Below are positions 48,682-57,401 of a stretch of 64,000 nt of DNA, piece after piece. The translations under genes were made by a program, and so were the position numbers. The notes beneath the pieces are model-generated. The model did no database searches. It saw nothing but the letters and a program-made list of their open reading frames with translations, and was not told the origin of the DNA. This DNA comes from Deltaproteobacteria bacterium (GTDB lineage: Bacteria; Desulfobacterota; Desulfarculia; Adiutricales; Adiutricaceae): assembly GCA_031264145.1 (NCBI GenBank), contig JAISEK010000129.1:27331-91330 (forward strand). The letters run 5' to 3'. Numbering within the stretch: the stretch's first letter is position 1; each line of letters opens with the position of its first letter.

Positions 48682-49176
48682 TCAGTTTTCCTTTCGCTGC
48701 CTAATGATTTCCAGAAAGCCGGAGGCCTTTTCCCACAAGGCGGCATGATCGGCTTTGGCCATATCGAACATGGTCTTCAAGCTTTCGAATGAAGTAGCCG
48801 CGGCGTCAAGGTCGCCCAGTTTTAAAAAACAGATGCCCGAATAGTAAATAGGCTCTGGCTCGCGAAGGCTCGAGGCGATCATGGCGAAAGAGTAGGCGTC
48901 GACGGCCTCGAGGTATTTGTCCCGTGCCTGCCGCGCCGCGCCCAGGCCCATCCAGAAACGGTAGTCGTTGAAGTCATAAAGGCATAGGGCCTGGAAGACA
49001 GTTTCGGCGCTTTCGTTGTCTCCGGCGTTATACAGGTTGTAGCCTAGGCCGTAAAGGCTCTCTATGGCTTCTTTTTTGATGCCCACGGCCTCGGCCAGAG
49101 GCACGCCGTGCCTGACAGCGTCCACCAGGCTGCCAAGAACCTCGGGACTTAGCCCGTTGTCAGGATTTTCACTCAT
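48682..49176 (-). CDS. LcrH/SicA-family translocator chaperone
   Basis: The 164-residue protein is a typical class II chaperone with three TPRs: SLYGLGYNLYNAGDNESAET, CLYDFNDYRFWMGLGAARQA and YYSGICFLKLGDLDAAATSF. The motif FNDYRFWMGLGA is characteristic of the family. Its position directly before the major translocator gene and after the filament gene equals SscA in SPI-2. It keeps the translocators soluble before export. Confidence 0.92.
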   Translation of the reverse strand: MSENPDNGLSPEVLGSLVDAVRHGVPLAEAVGIKKEAIESLYGLGYNLYNAGDNESAETVFQALCLYDFNDYRFWMGLGAARQARDKYLEAVDAYSFAMIASSLREPEPIYYSGICFLKLGDLDAAATSFESLKTMFDMAKADHAALWEKASGFLEIIRQRKEN

Positions 49177-49188
49177 AGTTATCCTCCA

Positions 49189-49722
49189 TCACTGCCCCCG
49201 GGCAATGGTCTGCAGGGTCTGGATGCCCTGCTGGACGGTGCTGCTGGAGCCGGTGAGGTAAGAATTGTATTGGCCCATGTAGTCCTGCAAGAATACCATC
49301 TTCTGCGAGGTATCGACCCCGACCGTTTCCTGGAGGTTGCTGAGGCTGGTGATTACGTAGTCCCAGTCTGTTTGGGCCGTGCTTGGTGAACCAGTGGAGG
49401 GATATCTAATTCCGTTGGCATCGCAAAAGTCCTTAATCGGTTTGCAAAATCTATATGTATAGGCGCTGGTTACCGTGGCGTTGCCGGTAGGAATGTTATC
49501 CTTCTGCTGACCGCGGGCGGATTCTATCAATCCGGCGATTTCTTTCGCCTTGTCCTGCGAAGCGGATATTTCATCCATAACGGCCATGGCCTTGCTTTTG
49601 TTCATTTCGGCCAGAAGCAGCTGCATCTTGGCGAACTGGAACTGTATGCTGCCGGCACCTGGCCCCATGTCAACGTTGTTGACCATTTCCTTAAAACTGA
49701 CGTTAGCGGTTGCGGTTGCCAT
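49189..49722 (-). CDS. sctA: EspA/SseB-like needle-extension filament protein (SctA)
   Basis: The 177-residue protein has N- and C-terminal helices with a variable centre, like EspA and SseB: AKMQLLLAEMNKSKAMAVMD, ASQDKAKEIAGLIESARGQQ, a middle loop YRFCKPIKDFCDANGIRYPS with two cysteines, and MVFLQDYMGQYNSYLTGSSS, which is close to the EspA C-terminus. Its neighbours are the SseA-like chaperone before it and the SscA-like chaperone after it, as in SPI-2. It would polymerise on the needle tip. Ysc-type systems have LcrV here instead, so this is a notable mix. Confidence 0.82.
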   Translation of the reverse strand: MATATANVSFKEMVNNVDMGPGAGSIQFQFAKMQLLLAEMNKSKAMAVMDEISASQDKAKEIAGLIESARGQQKDNIPTGNATVTSAYTYRFCKPIKDFCDANGIRYPSTGSPSTAQTDWDYVITSLSNLQETVGVDTSQKMVFLQDYMGQYNSYLTGSSSTVQQGIQTLQTIARGQ

Positions 49723-49740
49723 GTAAACGCTCCTTAATCT

Positions 49741-50034
49741 TCAGAACCTAATGATGTCGCGGCGGCGGCTGGGGGAGCCCGCCGGCCGCGACGCGATTTG
49801 TCGGGTCTGCTCTGACCTGGCCTCGCCGGCCCTCTGGGCTTCCATCCGGGCCTGGTCCAGCAATTTTTTCACTTCCGGAGGCGCTGCCTCAGGGTCCAAA
49901 TCCTTAAGATCGTCCTCAGTCAGCCCAATGGCTTTCAATTGGGCGTCGTAGAGGCTGTTTAGCCGCGAAAATTCCTCCTTCAGCTCATCAAACATTTTTC
50001 GCTGTTCAGAGAGTTGTTCCTCGGTTAAAGGCAT
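49741..50034 (-). CDS. SseA/CesA-like chaperone of the filament protein
   Basis: The 97-residue, highly charged coiled-coil protein (LSEQRKMFDELKEEFSRLNS; VKKLLDQARMEAQRAGEARS) ends in a basic tail. It precedes the EspA-like gene by 18 bp, just as sseA precedes sseB. Such chaperones bind the filament subunit's coiled coil and prevent early polymerisation. It is the first gene of the main T3SS operon, so the promoter should lie to its right. Confidence 0.75.
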   Translation of the reverse strand: MPLTEEQLSEQRKMFDELKEEFSRLNSLYDAQLKAIGLTEDDLKDLDPEAAPPEVKKLLDQARMEAQRAGEARSEQTRQIASRPAGSPSRRRDIIRF

Positions 50035-50436
50035 CAGCAGCTCCTTTCTTTTCAGGCTAGGGGACCGGACTTAAAAGCCAAATACTTGGCGCAGGGGCTC
50101 TTGCCGGATAAAAATACTCGAAATATGGAGACTCGCCTTTACTGGCCGATTGTCCTCGCCGCCAACTTAGCCGATCTTGGCTCCAAAAATAGCCAGCGGG
50201 AACATCGGCCTCATGGTCCGTATCCCTAAAAGATCGGGTACCCCGATCGGTCCCTGGCGGAGAAGCCACGCAATAGGGCTGTGGTCTTGACTCTCAAATT
50301 ACCTCGCCCTGCCCGGGGCCCATACCAGCGGCGCCGGCTTGAAACTTGGCGGGCGAGCCGTCCTAAGCGCGCATACGGTCGCCCGTTGGCAAAATAGCCT
50401 TAGTCCGCATCCAGGCCTCTGTCATGCCATAATTTT

Positions 50437-50488
50437 GATACCCATTTAAAAACCACTCACAACAACACAGGCTTTTTACATCGGCACC
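50437..50488 (-). repeat. 110-bp element, copy C, internally deleted (52 bp)
   Basis: Both ends of the family are present (GATACCCATTTAAAAACC at left, the complement of GGTGCCGATGTAAAAAGCC at right), but most of the middle is missing. Flanked by AATTTT on both sides (50431-50436 and 50489-50494). Confidence 0.75.
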
Positions 50489-50768
50489 AATTTTGGAAAC
50501 GCAATTTTTTCAATTATATTGTACCATCAAAAAACCTGGAAGTATATGATAAAAAAACTGGAACCATAAATCTGCGAAATTTTTCACATTATCGGCCAAT
50601 CACAAAGACCTTTTCCTCGACCCTGCCGATAGGGCGATGGCCGTGGTCTGTGATCTTGACCCTCGGCTGGAAACTTGGCGGGCGAACCGTCCTCGTCATG
50701 TGTGTCCAGCCACTCGACGCCAAAACAGACGACCTCCGCGTCCTGAGCCACTGTCGCGCCGTATTTTT

Positions 50769-50877
50769 GATGAAGATGCGAAAAGCCTTCTTCTTTGAAC
50801 TCCGCAAAAAAGACTTGCGAACTAGGCATTGCCCAGTGACCGTTTTGCGGTTTTTCAGGGTTTTTTACAAGCCCATC
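50769..50877 (+). repeat. 110-bp element, copy D
   Basis: Left end GATGAAGATGCGAAAAGCC, right end AGGGTTTTTTACAAGCCCATC, same length as copies A and B; diverged in the middle. Flanked by ATTTT at 50764-50768 and 50879-50883. Confidence 0.7.
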
Positions 50878-51818
50878 GATTTTGTAATCGCTCTTTTTCA
50901 AATGTTATCATACCAAAATAACTTTTGGAAATCATGTAATAAATGTTAAATGCATAAATGTTCAGGAGTCCTCAATCTACAAATATTTTTATATTATCAG
51001 CTAGTTACAAAAAAACTAGTTTTCCTGCCCATTGTTTGTCCCATTGTTTATGGCCTTGATTTTTAGGGGTTATTTTACCGCTGTGTTTTTGCAACGTCCA
51101 AAGCGCTGAACTTAAAAATTACTCGCTTGGCAAGACTGATGAACATGTTTTTTTGAGGCACAAAATTGCATTCAACATAAAAACACTATTTTTATAACGA
51201 TATATGTTCAAAATAGATAAATACTGATATTATGATATTTTTACATTTTCCTGTTCTAAAAATTGCCCCTTGACAATTGTCTTGGCTTTTAGTATAATAA
51301 TTCAAAATTGTTATATTTATTAATGAAATGAACTTAAACTTATGTAGAATTACTCTTCTATTAGTTAATTTGATTTAATAATCGTATAAAAATATCATAA
51401 AACATATAAGTTATATTTAAAAAATAAAAAGAGCGTTTTCTTTAACAAAAGAAAAATTATTAAGCAAAATGCATAAATATTTCTAATAAGACACAAATTC
51501 AAAGAAAGACTTTTGATAATCTACCAAATACACAACTAAATTAATGTTTAAATATGAATTATGTAATTAAGTTATCTGTTTGTTTTAAATACTAATAATT
51601 AATACCAATATAACTTTATATATTGGTTAATATTAGACTAAATACTATTATATATGATTATAAATAGTTAAATTTATCTTATAGCTTGATGTTAATGCTA
51701 TTACTTAAATCTAATTATAAATAGACCAAAATAACATATTATATGTTTTACTATCATAATTATTTAAAAATAGGATTGCTCACTTTGTGCCTCTCTTTTC
51801 GGCATAGGCACTAACTTT

Positions 51819-51928
51819 GATGCCCATGTAAAAACCCTTGGAAAGCCTGGGAACGACCAGGGTTAAGACCTATTATCAAGCCTTTATTTTAGTAGAACTC
51901 AACAAAGCCGGCTTTTTGCATCAGCATC
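51819..51928 (-). repeat. 110-bp element, copy B
   Basis: Read on the minus strand it matches copy A along the whole length, including CTTGATAATAGGTCTTA. Flanked by perfect AACTTT repeats (51813-51818 and 51929-51934). The internal hairpin CCTGG-TCGTT-CCCAGG differs in sequence from that of copy A but still pairs. Confidence 0.85.
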
Positions 51929-52002
51929 AACTTTAGTCTGCGGTTTTAAGCCCACCGCCCGATAAACCAGGCAAAATCTCCAGCTGACGCGCAGGTGAGA
52001 CA

Positions 52003-53121
52003 ATGGTCGCGGATTTGACTGTAAGTAGCTTCCAGCAGCCCATGGTGCCAGGCGTACGGGCCGGTGAAGGCCAGGCCGCTGTTGGCACCCTGGCCGGTTA
52101 TGAGTTGTCGGTGAGAGATTCGCCTCTCTCCCTCATCTCCGACGCAGCCGAGGAACTAACTTTCGGCCTGGACAACACCGAAGAGCTGGACCTCAAGGAA
52201 CGAAAAGAAAAAAAGCCCGCCGAAACCATCCTTCTGGAAAAGGTGCGGATGTATCAGGAGATGATGGGGCAGGCCAATGACAGCCGGCGGGCCGATCCAT
52301 TGATCCGGTTTTTGAAAAACCAGGGCAACCTCCAGAATCTTTCGGAACAATCCAGGGAATTTTTCCCCGACCCCACGGACGCCTGGGCCTCGCTCATGGA
52401 GGCCAGGGAGCTGCTGGCCGGCGAGGGAGCGCCGGCCGAAACTTTGGCCGCCATTGACCTGGTACTCGCCGGGCTTGAGGCAGACCATGGGCCGGAAATC
52501 AGGGCCGGCCTTGAGGCCGTTCTGGGCCGGGCCGGTTTCGAGTCCCTTGGCCCTGCCGAGGAGATGCGCGCCGACTACCGCCAAGCGGTCTGCGACTTTC
52601 CAGGCACGGTTGAGATGTTCGAGTTTATACTGTCAAAATACGGTGAAAACGGCTTCAATAACGCCATTGACTATCTTAACAAGGTGCTGGCCGGCGATCT
52701 GGCGTCCGACAGCCCAAGCCATGTTGGCGGCCACCTTGAGGCGGTGGCCGCCAACCTCGGGATGGTGCGCATTATAAACAGCGCGCACGGCCTCTGCCAG
52801 CGCCTGATGGACCGCTGGCAGAACGTTCACGGCGCAGCCGACGTCCAGTTGACCGCCATGGCCCTGGTCAAGGAGATTCTGTCGTTGAAAAACGAGAATT
52901 TCATACCATCGTCCAGGATCGACCAGATAGTCGGGAAGGCCCGGCCCCCGGATATTGAGGGCGAGGTGCTTTTTTTGCAAGAATTTTTGGGCACGGCCCG
53001 GGCCTTCAGCCCTCAGCTGTTCGACAAGGCAGAGAACCGGCTAAAATTCATCGACGCCATCCAACAGTCCCTTGACCTGTCCATCGCCCGTGAAGACGAG
53101 TATCTGGCCTCCCTGGAGTGA
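52003..53121 (+). CDS. sctW: T3SS gatekeeper SctW (YopN-TyeA fusion)
   Basis: The 372-residue protein has a disordered N-terminus with a chaperone-binding-like segment, a HrpJ domain (ILLEKVRMYQEMMGQANDSR; DPTDAWASLMEARELLAGEG; FEFILSKYGENGFNNAIDYL) and a C-terminal TyeA-like domain (about 300-372, SRIDQIVGKA...LFDKAENRLKFIDAIQQSLD). In Yersinia, YopN and TyeA are separate genes; here they are one. The gatekeeper blocks effectors until host contact. It starts the plus-strand operon, and the next gene is its SycN-like chaperone. Confidence 0.93.
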   Translation: MVADLTVSSFQQPMVPGVRAGEGQAAVGTLAGYELSVRDSPLSLISDAAEELTFGLDNTEELDLKERKEKKPAETILLEKVRMYQEMMGQANDSRRADPLIRFLKNQGNLQNLSEQSREFFPDPTDAWASLMEARELLAGEGAPAETLAAIDLVLAGLEADHGPEIRAGLEAVLGRAGFESLGPAEEMRADYRQAVCDFPGTVEMFEFILSKYGENGFNNAIDYLNKVLAGDLASDSPSHVGGHLEAVAANLGMVRIINSAHGLCQRLMDRWQNVHGAADVQLTAMALVKEILSLKNENFIPSSRIDQIVGKARPPDIEGEVLFLQEFLGTARAFSPQLFDKAENRLKFIDAIQQSLDLSIAREDEYLASLE

Positions 53122-53126
53122 TAAAT

Positions 53127-53507
53127 ATGCTGGAGCAAGCGATGTCGGAATTCGGTCGACGGCTGGGACTGAGCGAAATGGCCCTTTCCGCCGACAAACC
53201 ATTGTCACTGGAGCTTGCGGGGTTGGGAGTTCTTTCCCTGGAGCTTGAGGCCCAAAAGAAGACCGAGGTCATCATGTCCCTGGCCGCTCCTCTCGCCCCC
53301 TACGACCAGTCCACAATGAGAAGATCCCTGGAAATGTGCCACTTCAACCACAACCGACCCTATAGCTTGGCCACTGGCTGCCAGGCCGACCATGTTCTTT
53401 TGATGGTCCGGCTGTCGGCTGACCGTTGCCAGGGAAGCGACCTTGAAAGAGCCGCGGAAATGCTAATTGGCGAGATGCGGTCTCTTCTGATTGGAGATGG
53501 AAGATGA
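53127..53507 (+). CDS. SycN-like chaperone of the gatekeeper
   Basis: The chosen start, ATG 53127, follows GGAG by eight bases and gives 126 residues; GTG 53118 is possible. The fold pattern is CesT-like (MLEQAMSEFGRRLGLSEMAL; SLELAGLGVLSLELEAQKKT; IMSLAAPLAP; HNRPYSLATGCQADHVLLMV). In Yersinia sycN follows yopN-tyeA and precedes yscX; the same order holds here, so this is very likely the SctW chaperone. It overlaps sctX by 4 bp. Confidence 0.8.
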   Translation: MLEQAMSEFGRRLGLSEMALSADKPLSLELAGLGVLSLELEAQKKTEVIMSLAAPLAPYDQSTMRRSLEMCHFNHNRPYSLATGCQADHVLLMVRLSADRCQGSDLERAAEMLIGEMRSLLIGDGR

Positions 53508-53866
53508 GCTTGTCTATTTTCGATCCCTCCGTTGGGGTCCAAACCGTGCTTGAGCCCCTGACCGAGGATGTCCGTCTGCCGGGTGCGCGACAGCTGTCGA
53601 CTAGCGTCATAAGCCAGCCGGGCCTGGCCGATCTTTTTACTATGCCCACTTTTTCAACCAGCCTCAAGGAGGCCATGCGCCCGGAAATTAGAGACGATGG
53701 TCTTTTAAGGCCGGACGTGATTCTAAAAAACCTGCGGGAAGCCAGCAGGCACCTCAAGGACGTTAAGTCCCCCGATGTCCGCCGTTTCGTCCGAGATGAC
53801 CTGGATCCATTGCTGGACGACACCCAACTTCTGGCGACCTACGCTGGCCTTTTGCTAGAAGGCTGA
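53504..53866 (+). CDS. sctX: Early T3SS substrate SctX (YscX-like)
   Basis: The 120-residue protein begins MSLSIFDPSVGVQTVLEPLT and ends VRRFVRDDLDPLLDDTQLLA with TYAGLLLEG. Length, the disordered N-terminus and the terminal LLxDDxLLxxxxxLL pattern match YscX. Order (SycN-like, here, SctY, SctV) is identical to Yersinia. SctX is exported early and, together with SctY, binds the cytoplasmic domain of SctV. The ATG overlaps the previous stop. Confidence 0.82.
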   Translation: MSLSIFDPSVGVQTVLEPLTEDVRLPGARQLSTSVISQPGLADLFTMPTFSTSLKEAMRPEIRDDGLLRPDVILKNLREASRHLKDVKSPDVRRFVRDDLDPLLDDTQLLATYAGLLLEG

Positions 53867-53874
53867 CCACGCCT

Positions 53875-54219
53875 ATGCTGGACGATGCGCAGATCACCAC
53901 TTTACGCTTGTTGGGCTACACTTACTGGCGCATGGGGTTTCTTGAAAAGGCCGAGCGCCTGCTGAAAGCCATTTTGAGCCTGTTGCCTGGCGATGGCCAA
54001 TGCCTGCGGCAACTAGCGGCCATCTCCCTTGAGAGCGGTAGGGCCGAGGAGACCCTCAAATACCTCGATTCCCTTGACAATACCTCTCATCCGGAAAAAG
54101 ACCAGACCGTTTTGCTGATGAAGGCCCAAGCCTTGTGGCGCCTGGAACGCCCGGCCGAAGCCAGGACAGCCTTCAGCGACTATCTGGCGATGCGCCAGAT
54201 CGTGAAAGGTGACTCGTGA
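53875..54219 (+). CDS. sctY: TPR chaperone SctY (YscY-like)
   Basis: The 114-residue protein, about the length of YscY, is a three-TPR chaperone: TLRLLGYTYWRMGFLEKAER, LRQLAAISLESGRAEETLKY and MKAQALWRLERPAEARTAFS. It is the dedicated partner of SctX. The stop overlaps the GTG start of sctV. SctX/SctY are known mainly from Ysc-family systems, so the pair is informative for classification. Confidence 0.85.
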   Translation: MLDDAQITTLRLLGYTYWRMGFLEKAERLLKAILSLLPGDGQCLRQLAAISLESGRAEETLKYLDSLDNTSHPEKDQTVLLMKAQALWRLERPAEARTAFSDYLAMRQIVKGDS

Positions 54220-56309
54220 GCATCGTCAACGCCGCCCGCACGGCGGTAGGCCTGATAACCAGGAACAACGACCTGACCCTGGTGGCTTTGATGGTGGCCG
54301 TCATCGCCATGATGATCCTGCCTTTGCCCACCTTCCTTGTCGATGCCCTCATCGGGGGCAACATCGCTCTGTCATTCCTGATGTTGATGATGAGCTTGTA
54401 TGTGCCAGGAGCCCTCCACTTCTCCTCGTTTCCGACCATGCTTCTGTTCACCACCCTCTTCCGGCTGGGCCTGAACATCACCACCACCCGCCTGATTCTG
54501 TTGCAGGCTGATGCCGGCCAGATTATCTTTACTTTCGGTGAGTTCGCGGTAGGCGGCAATTTCATCGTCGGGGCCGTGGTCTTCATAATCCTGACCATCG
54601 TCCAGTTCATCGTCATCGCCAAGGGGGCCGAGCGCGTCTCGGAAGTCGGGGCCCGCTTCACCCTCGACGCGATGCCTGGCAAGCAGATGTCCATCGACGC
54701 CGATCTCCGGGCTGGGGTCATCAACATGGACGAGGCCCAGAAACGGCGTCAGATGGTCAGCCAGGAAAGCCAGATGTACGGGGCCATGGACGGGGCCATG
54801 AAGTTCGTCAAAGGCGACAGCATCGCCGGCTTGATAACGGCCGCCGTCAACATTGTGGCTGGAACATTGATCGGGGTGCTGCAAAACGGCCTTTCCGCCG
54901 GGGAAGCTCTGCAGCTCTACGGCATCCTCACCATCGGCGATGGGCTGGTCTCCCAGATTCCCTCGCTTTTGGTGGCCATTTCCGCCGGTATTCTAGTGAC
55001 CAGGGCAGGAAGCGAATCAGACAACGTAGGGGCTCTCATTGGCGACCAGATTTTTTCCCAGCCCAAGGCCTTGCTGGTGGCCAGCGCCTTGGTCTTCGTT
55101 TTCGCCCTGGTGCCTGGCTTTCCCAAACCCCAGCTGTTCGCCCTGTCGCTGGCTCTGGCCGCCATCGGGCGCACCTTGAAATTCATCAGCCAGGCACCGG
55201 TGGAGACGGACCCCAAAAAGGAACTATCCAAAACTATCAAATCCACCATCTCCTCGTCCAAAAAAAAGACTTCTGCCCCCCCTCGCGACGAGTTCGCACC
55301 TGTGGTGCCCATCATCCTGGATATCTCGCCGCCGCTGGGCGAAAGCCTGGATTACGAATCATTGAACGAGGACCTGAGTGCCCTGCGGCGGGCGCTCTAT
55401 TTCGACCTAGGCGTGCCATTTCCAGGCATAAACCTGCGTCCCAACCCCCACCTGACCGAACTCAGCTACGCCCTTCACCTAAACGAAATTCCCATCGCAA
55501 AGGGGCAACTAGAGCCGAACATGGTCCTGGTTAGGGAGGACACTGAAAACTTAAAGATGGCGGGGATTGAGGCCCGCGAGAGCCCCCCATTTATTCCTGG
55601 CCTGGCCTCGCTGTGGGCTCCGGAAGCAGAAGCGTCCACCCTGACCAAGGCCGGGCTCAAATACATGGATCACTCTCGCATCATCGCCTTCCACCTCTCT
55701 CTGGTCCTGACACGCCACGCCGGCAATTTCGTTGGCCTTCAGGAGGCCAAATATCTGCTCGACAAAATGGAAGAGCAGGCCCCTGACCTTGTGCGGGAGG
55801 CCACGCGGCTACTGCCGGTGCAGAAAATAGCCGAAATATTCCAGCGCCTGGTTCAGGAACATGTTTCCATCCGCGATCTTAGGAACATCCTTGAGGCATT
55901 AATCGAATGGAGCCCCAGAGAGAAGGACTCCATCATGCTGGTGGAATACGTCCGGGGAAATTTAAAGCGCCAGATCAGCTACATGTACTCAAGCGGCCAG
56001 AATATCCTGCCGGTAATTTTGATGGAAAATCAGGTCGAAGAAACCATCCGTAAGGCCATCCGACAGACCTCTTCCGGCGCCTTCCTGGCCCTGGACCCAC
56101 AGTACGCCAAGAATTTTCTGGCGGCCGTGGGGAAAATAGCCGACAAATACGCTCGGCAGGAACGCAGGCCTGTGTTGATGGCCTCCATCGACATCCGCCG
56201 TTACGTCCGCCGCCTGATCGAAGCCGACTACTACGAGTTTCCAGTCATCTCATACCAAGAGCTGACACCTGAAATATCGGCGCAGCCTCTGGCCAAAATT
56301 AACATTTGA
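54216..56309 (+). CDS. sctV: T3SS export gate SctV
   Basis: The 697-residue protein has about eight membrane segments in residues 1-330 and the FHIPEP-family core: PLPTFLVDALIGGNIALSFL, FPTMLLFTTLFRLGLNITTT, KGAERVSEVGARFTLDAMPG-KQMSIDADLRAG and GLVSQIPSLLVAISAGILVT. A linker rich in lysine and serine (about 338-365) leads to the cytoplasmic domain that forms a nonameric ring. GTG 54216 overlaps the sctY stop. It accepts substrates and chaperones and uses the proton gradient. Confidence 0.98.
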   Translation: MSIVNAARTAVGLITRNNDLTLVALMVAVIAMMILPLPTFLVDALIGGNIALSFLMLMMSLYVPGALHFSSFPTMLLFTTLFRLGLNITTTRLILLQADAGQIIFTFGEFAVGGNFIVGAVVFIILTIVQFIVIAKGAERVSEVGARFTLDAMPGKQMSIDADLRAGVINMDEAQKRRQMVSQESQMYGAMDGAMKFVKGDSIAGLITAAVNIVAGTLIGVLQNGLSAGEALQLYGILTIGDGLVSQIPSLLVAISAGILVTRAGSESDNVGALIGDQIFSQPKALLVASALVFVFALVPGFPKPQLFALSLALAAIGRTLKFISQAPVETDPKKELSKTIKSTISSSKKKTSAPPRDEFAPVVPIILDISPPLGESLDYESLNEDLSALRRALYFDLGVPFPGINLRPNPHLTELSYALHLNEIPIAKGQLEPNMVLVREDTENLKMAGIEARESPPFIPGLASLWAPEAEASTLTKAGLKYMDHSRIIAFHLSLVLTRHAGNFVGLQEAKYLLDKMEEQAPDLVREATRLLPVQKIAEIFQRLVQEHVSIRDLRNILEALIEWSPREKDSIMLVEYVRGNLKRQISYMYSSGQNILPVILMENQVEETIRKAIRQTSSGAFLALDPQYAKNFLAAVGKIADKYARQERRPVLMASIDIRRYVRRLIEADYYEFPVISYQELTPEISAQPLAKINI

Positions 56310-56316
56310 GGATAAC

Positions 56317-56577
56317 ATGGAAGCAACCGCCATCAATTACGCTAACCAACTCATGTTTTTGGTGCTAATGCTGTCGCTGCCGCCTATCGTGGTGGCCTCG
56401 GTCATCGGCATCGGCCTGAGCCTTATCCAGGCCATCACCCAGCTTCAGGAGCAGACCCTGACCTTCGGGGTCAAGCTTATTGCGGTGGTGGCCACCATAT
56501 TTCTTATCTCCGGGTGGGCGGGGGCCGAGCTCCTTCGTTTTTCGTTGGAAATTTTCAACAAGTTTTTCCTGATTTAG
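56317..56577 (+). CDS. sctS: T3SS export apparatus protein SctS
   Basis: The 86-residue protein has the FliQ/SctS two-helix layout: LMFLVLMLSLPPIVVASVIG, then IGLSLIQAITQLQEQTLTFG and KLIAVVATIFLISGWAGAEL. It joins SctR and SctT in the export pore. GAGG lies just before the ATG; it follows sctV by 7 bp. Here S-T-U follows V, not R. Confidence 0.96.
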   Translation: MEATAINYANQLMFLVLMLSLPPIVVASVIGIGLSLIQAITQLQEQTLTFGVKLIAVVATIFLISGWAGAELLRFSLEIFNKFFLI

Positions 56578-56585
56578 TGAAAACC

Positions 56586-57401
56586 ATGGACATCGGAACC
56601 ATGATCAGCGAGCTAGGCGTTCAACGCTACATGCTGGCGATGACGCTGGGCTTGCCGCGCCTTTCGGTTCTGATTCTAATGGCCCCATTCATGGGCGGGA
56701 GCATCGTCACCGGGCAGTTGAAGTTTTCCCTGATCTTCGCCCTTTACCTAGTGATCTTTCCCCTGATCATCCATCAGGCACCACCGGAGGCCGGAACGGG
56801 CGTAACCGATTTTATCGGCTACGTGGCCATAGCCGTCAAGGAGTCCTTTCTGGGCTTCATCCTGGCCTACATAAGCGGCATACCTTTCTTGACCGCCCAG
56901 AGCGCCGGCTTTTTGATGGACAATCAGCGGGGCGCCTCCATGGCCTCCGGTTCCGACCCCCTTTCCGGCGAGGAAACCAGCCCTTTAGGCTCATTCTTCT
57001 TCCAAAGCCTAGTTTATATGTTTTTCTCCAGCGGGGCCTTTCTGATTTATCTTGGCGTAATTTTCCAGTCTTACTCCTTCTGGCCAATTACTGCCTGGTG
57101 GCCGGACCTATTAAGCAATGAGGCAGCTTTCTTTTTCATGTGGCTGGTGGTCTGGCTGATGTCCAAGATGCTTCTTCTGGCCGGCCCGGTGGTGGCCTCA
57201 TCACTTCTCACTGACATTTCTCTGGGCATCATAAACCGATTCGCCTCGCAGCTTAACGTATATGTGCTGGCCATGCCAATCAAAAGCGCCTTGGCCATGC
57301 TGATCGTCCTGATGTATTATTCGGTCTTCATTAGCCTCAGCCCGGGGATGTTCAACTTTATAAACCAAAGCCTGGAAACCTTGCGGACATATTGGCCATG
57401 A
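56586..57401 (+). CDS. sctT: T3SS export apparatus protein SctT
   Basis: The start at 56586 (MDIGTMISELGVQRYML) lies 8 bp after sctS; the frame is open further upstream but inside sctS. The 271-residue membrane protein has six or so segments and FliR/SctT motifs: GLPRLSVLILMAPFMGGSIV, FLTAQSAGFLMDNQRGASMA, GSDPLSGEETSPLGSFFFQ and FASQLNVYVLAMPIKSALAM. Its stop overlaps the sctU ATG (ATGA). Confidence 0.96.
   Translation: MDIGTMISELGVQRYMLAMTLGLPRLSVLILMAPFMGGSIVTGQLKFSLIFALYLVIFPLIIHQAPPEAGTGVTDFIGYVAIAVKESFLGFILAYISGIPFLTAQSAGFLMDNQRGASMASGSDPLSGEETSPLGSFFFQSLVYMFFSSGAFLIYLGVIFQSYSFWPITAWWPDLLSNEAAFFFMWLVVWLMSKMLLLAGPVVASSLLTDISLGIINRFASQLNVYVLAMPIKSALAMLIVLMYYSVFISLSPGMFNFINQSLETLRTYWP

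Larger units (their letters stand above)
50035..52002. other. Divergent intergenic region between the two large T3SS operons
   Basis: The left part (50060-50900) has coding-like composition but only frameshifted remains. A minus-strand fragment at 50589-50720 ends VRPPSFQPRVKITDHGHRP, and 50268-50375 carries a second, poorer copy of the same stretch. The right part (50900-51800) is A+T desert. Three copies of the 110-bp element lie here. Promoters for both operons are expected; I could not pinpoint them. Confidence 0.6.

Noticed and set aside
50589..50901. A small gene upstream of the SseA-like gene
   Set aside because: The plausible coding part changes frame and is overlapped by copy D of the 110-bp element; treated as a relic.
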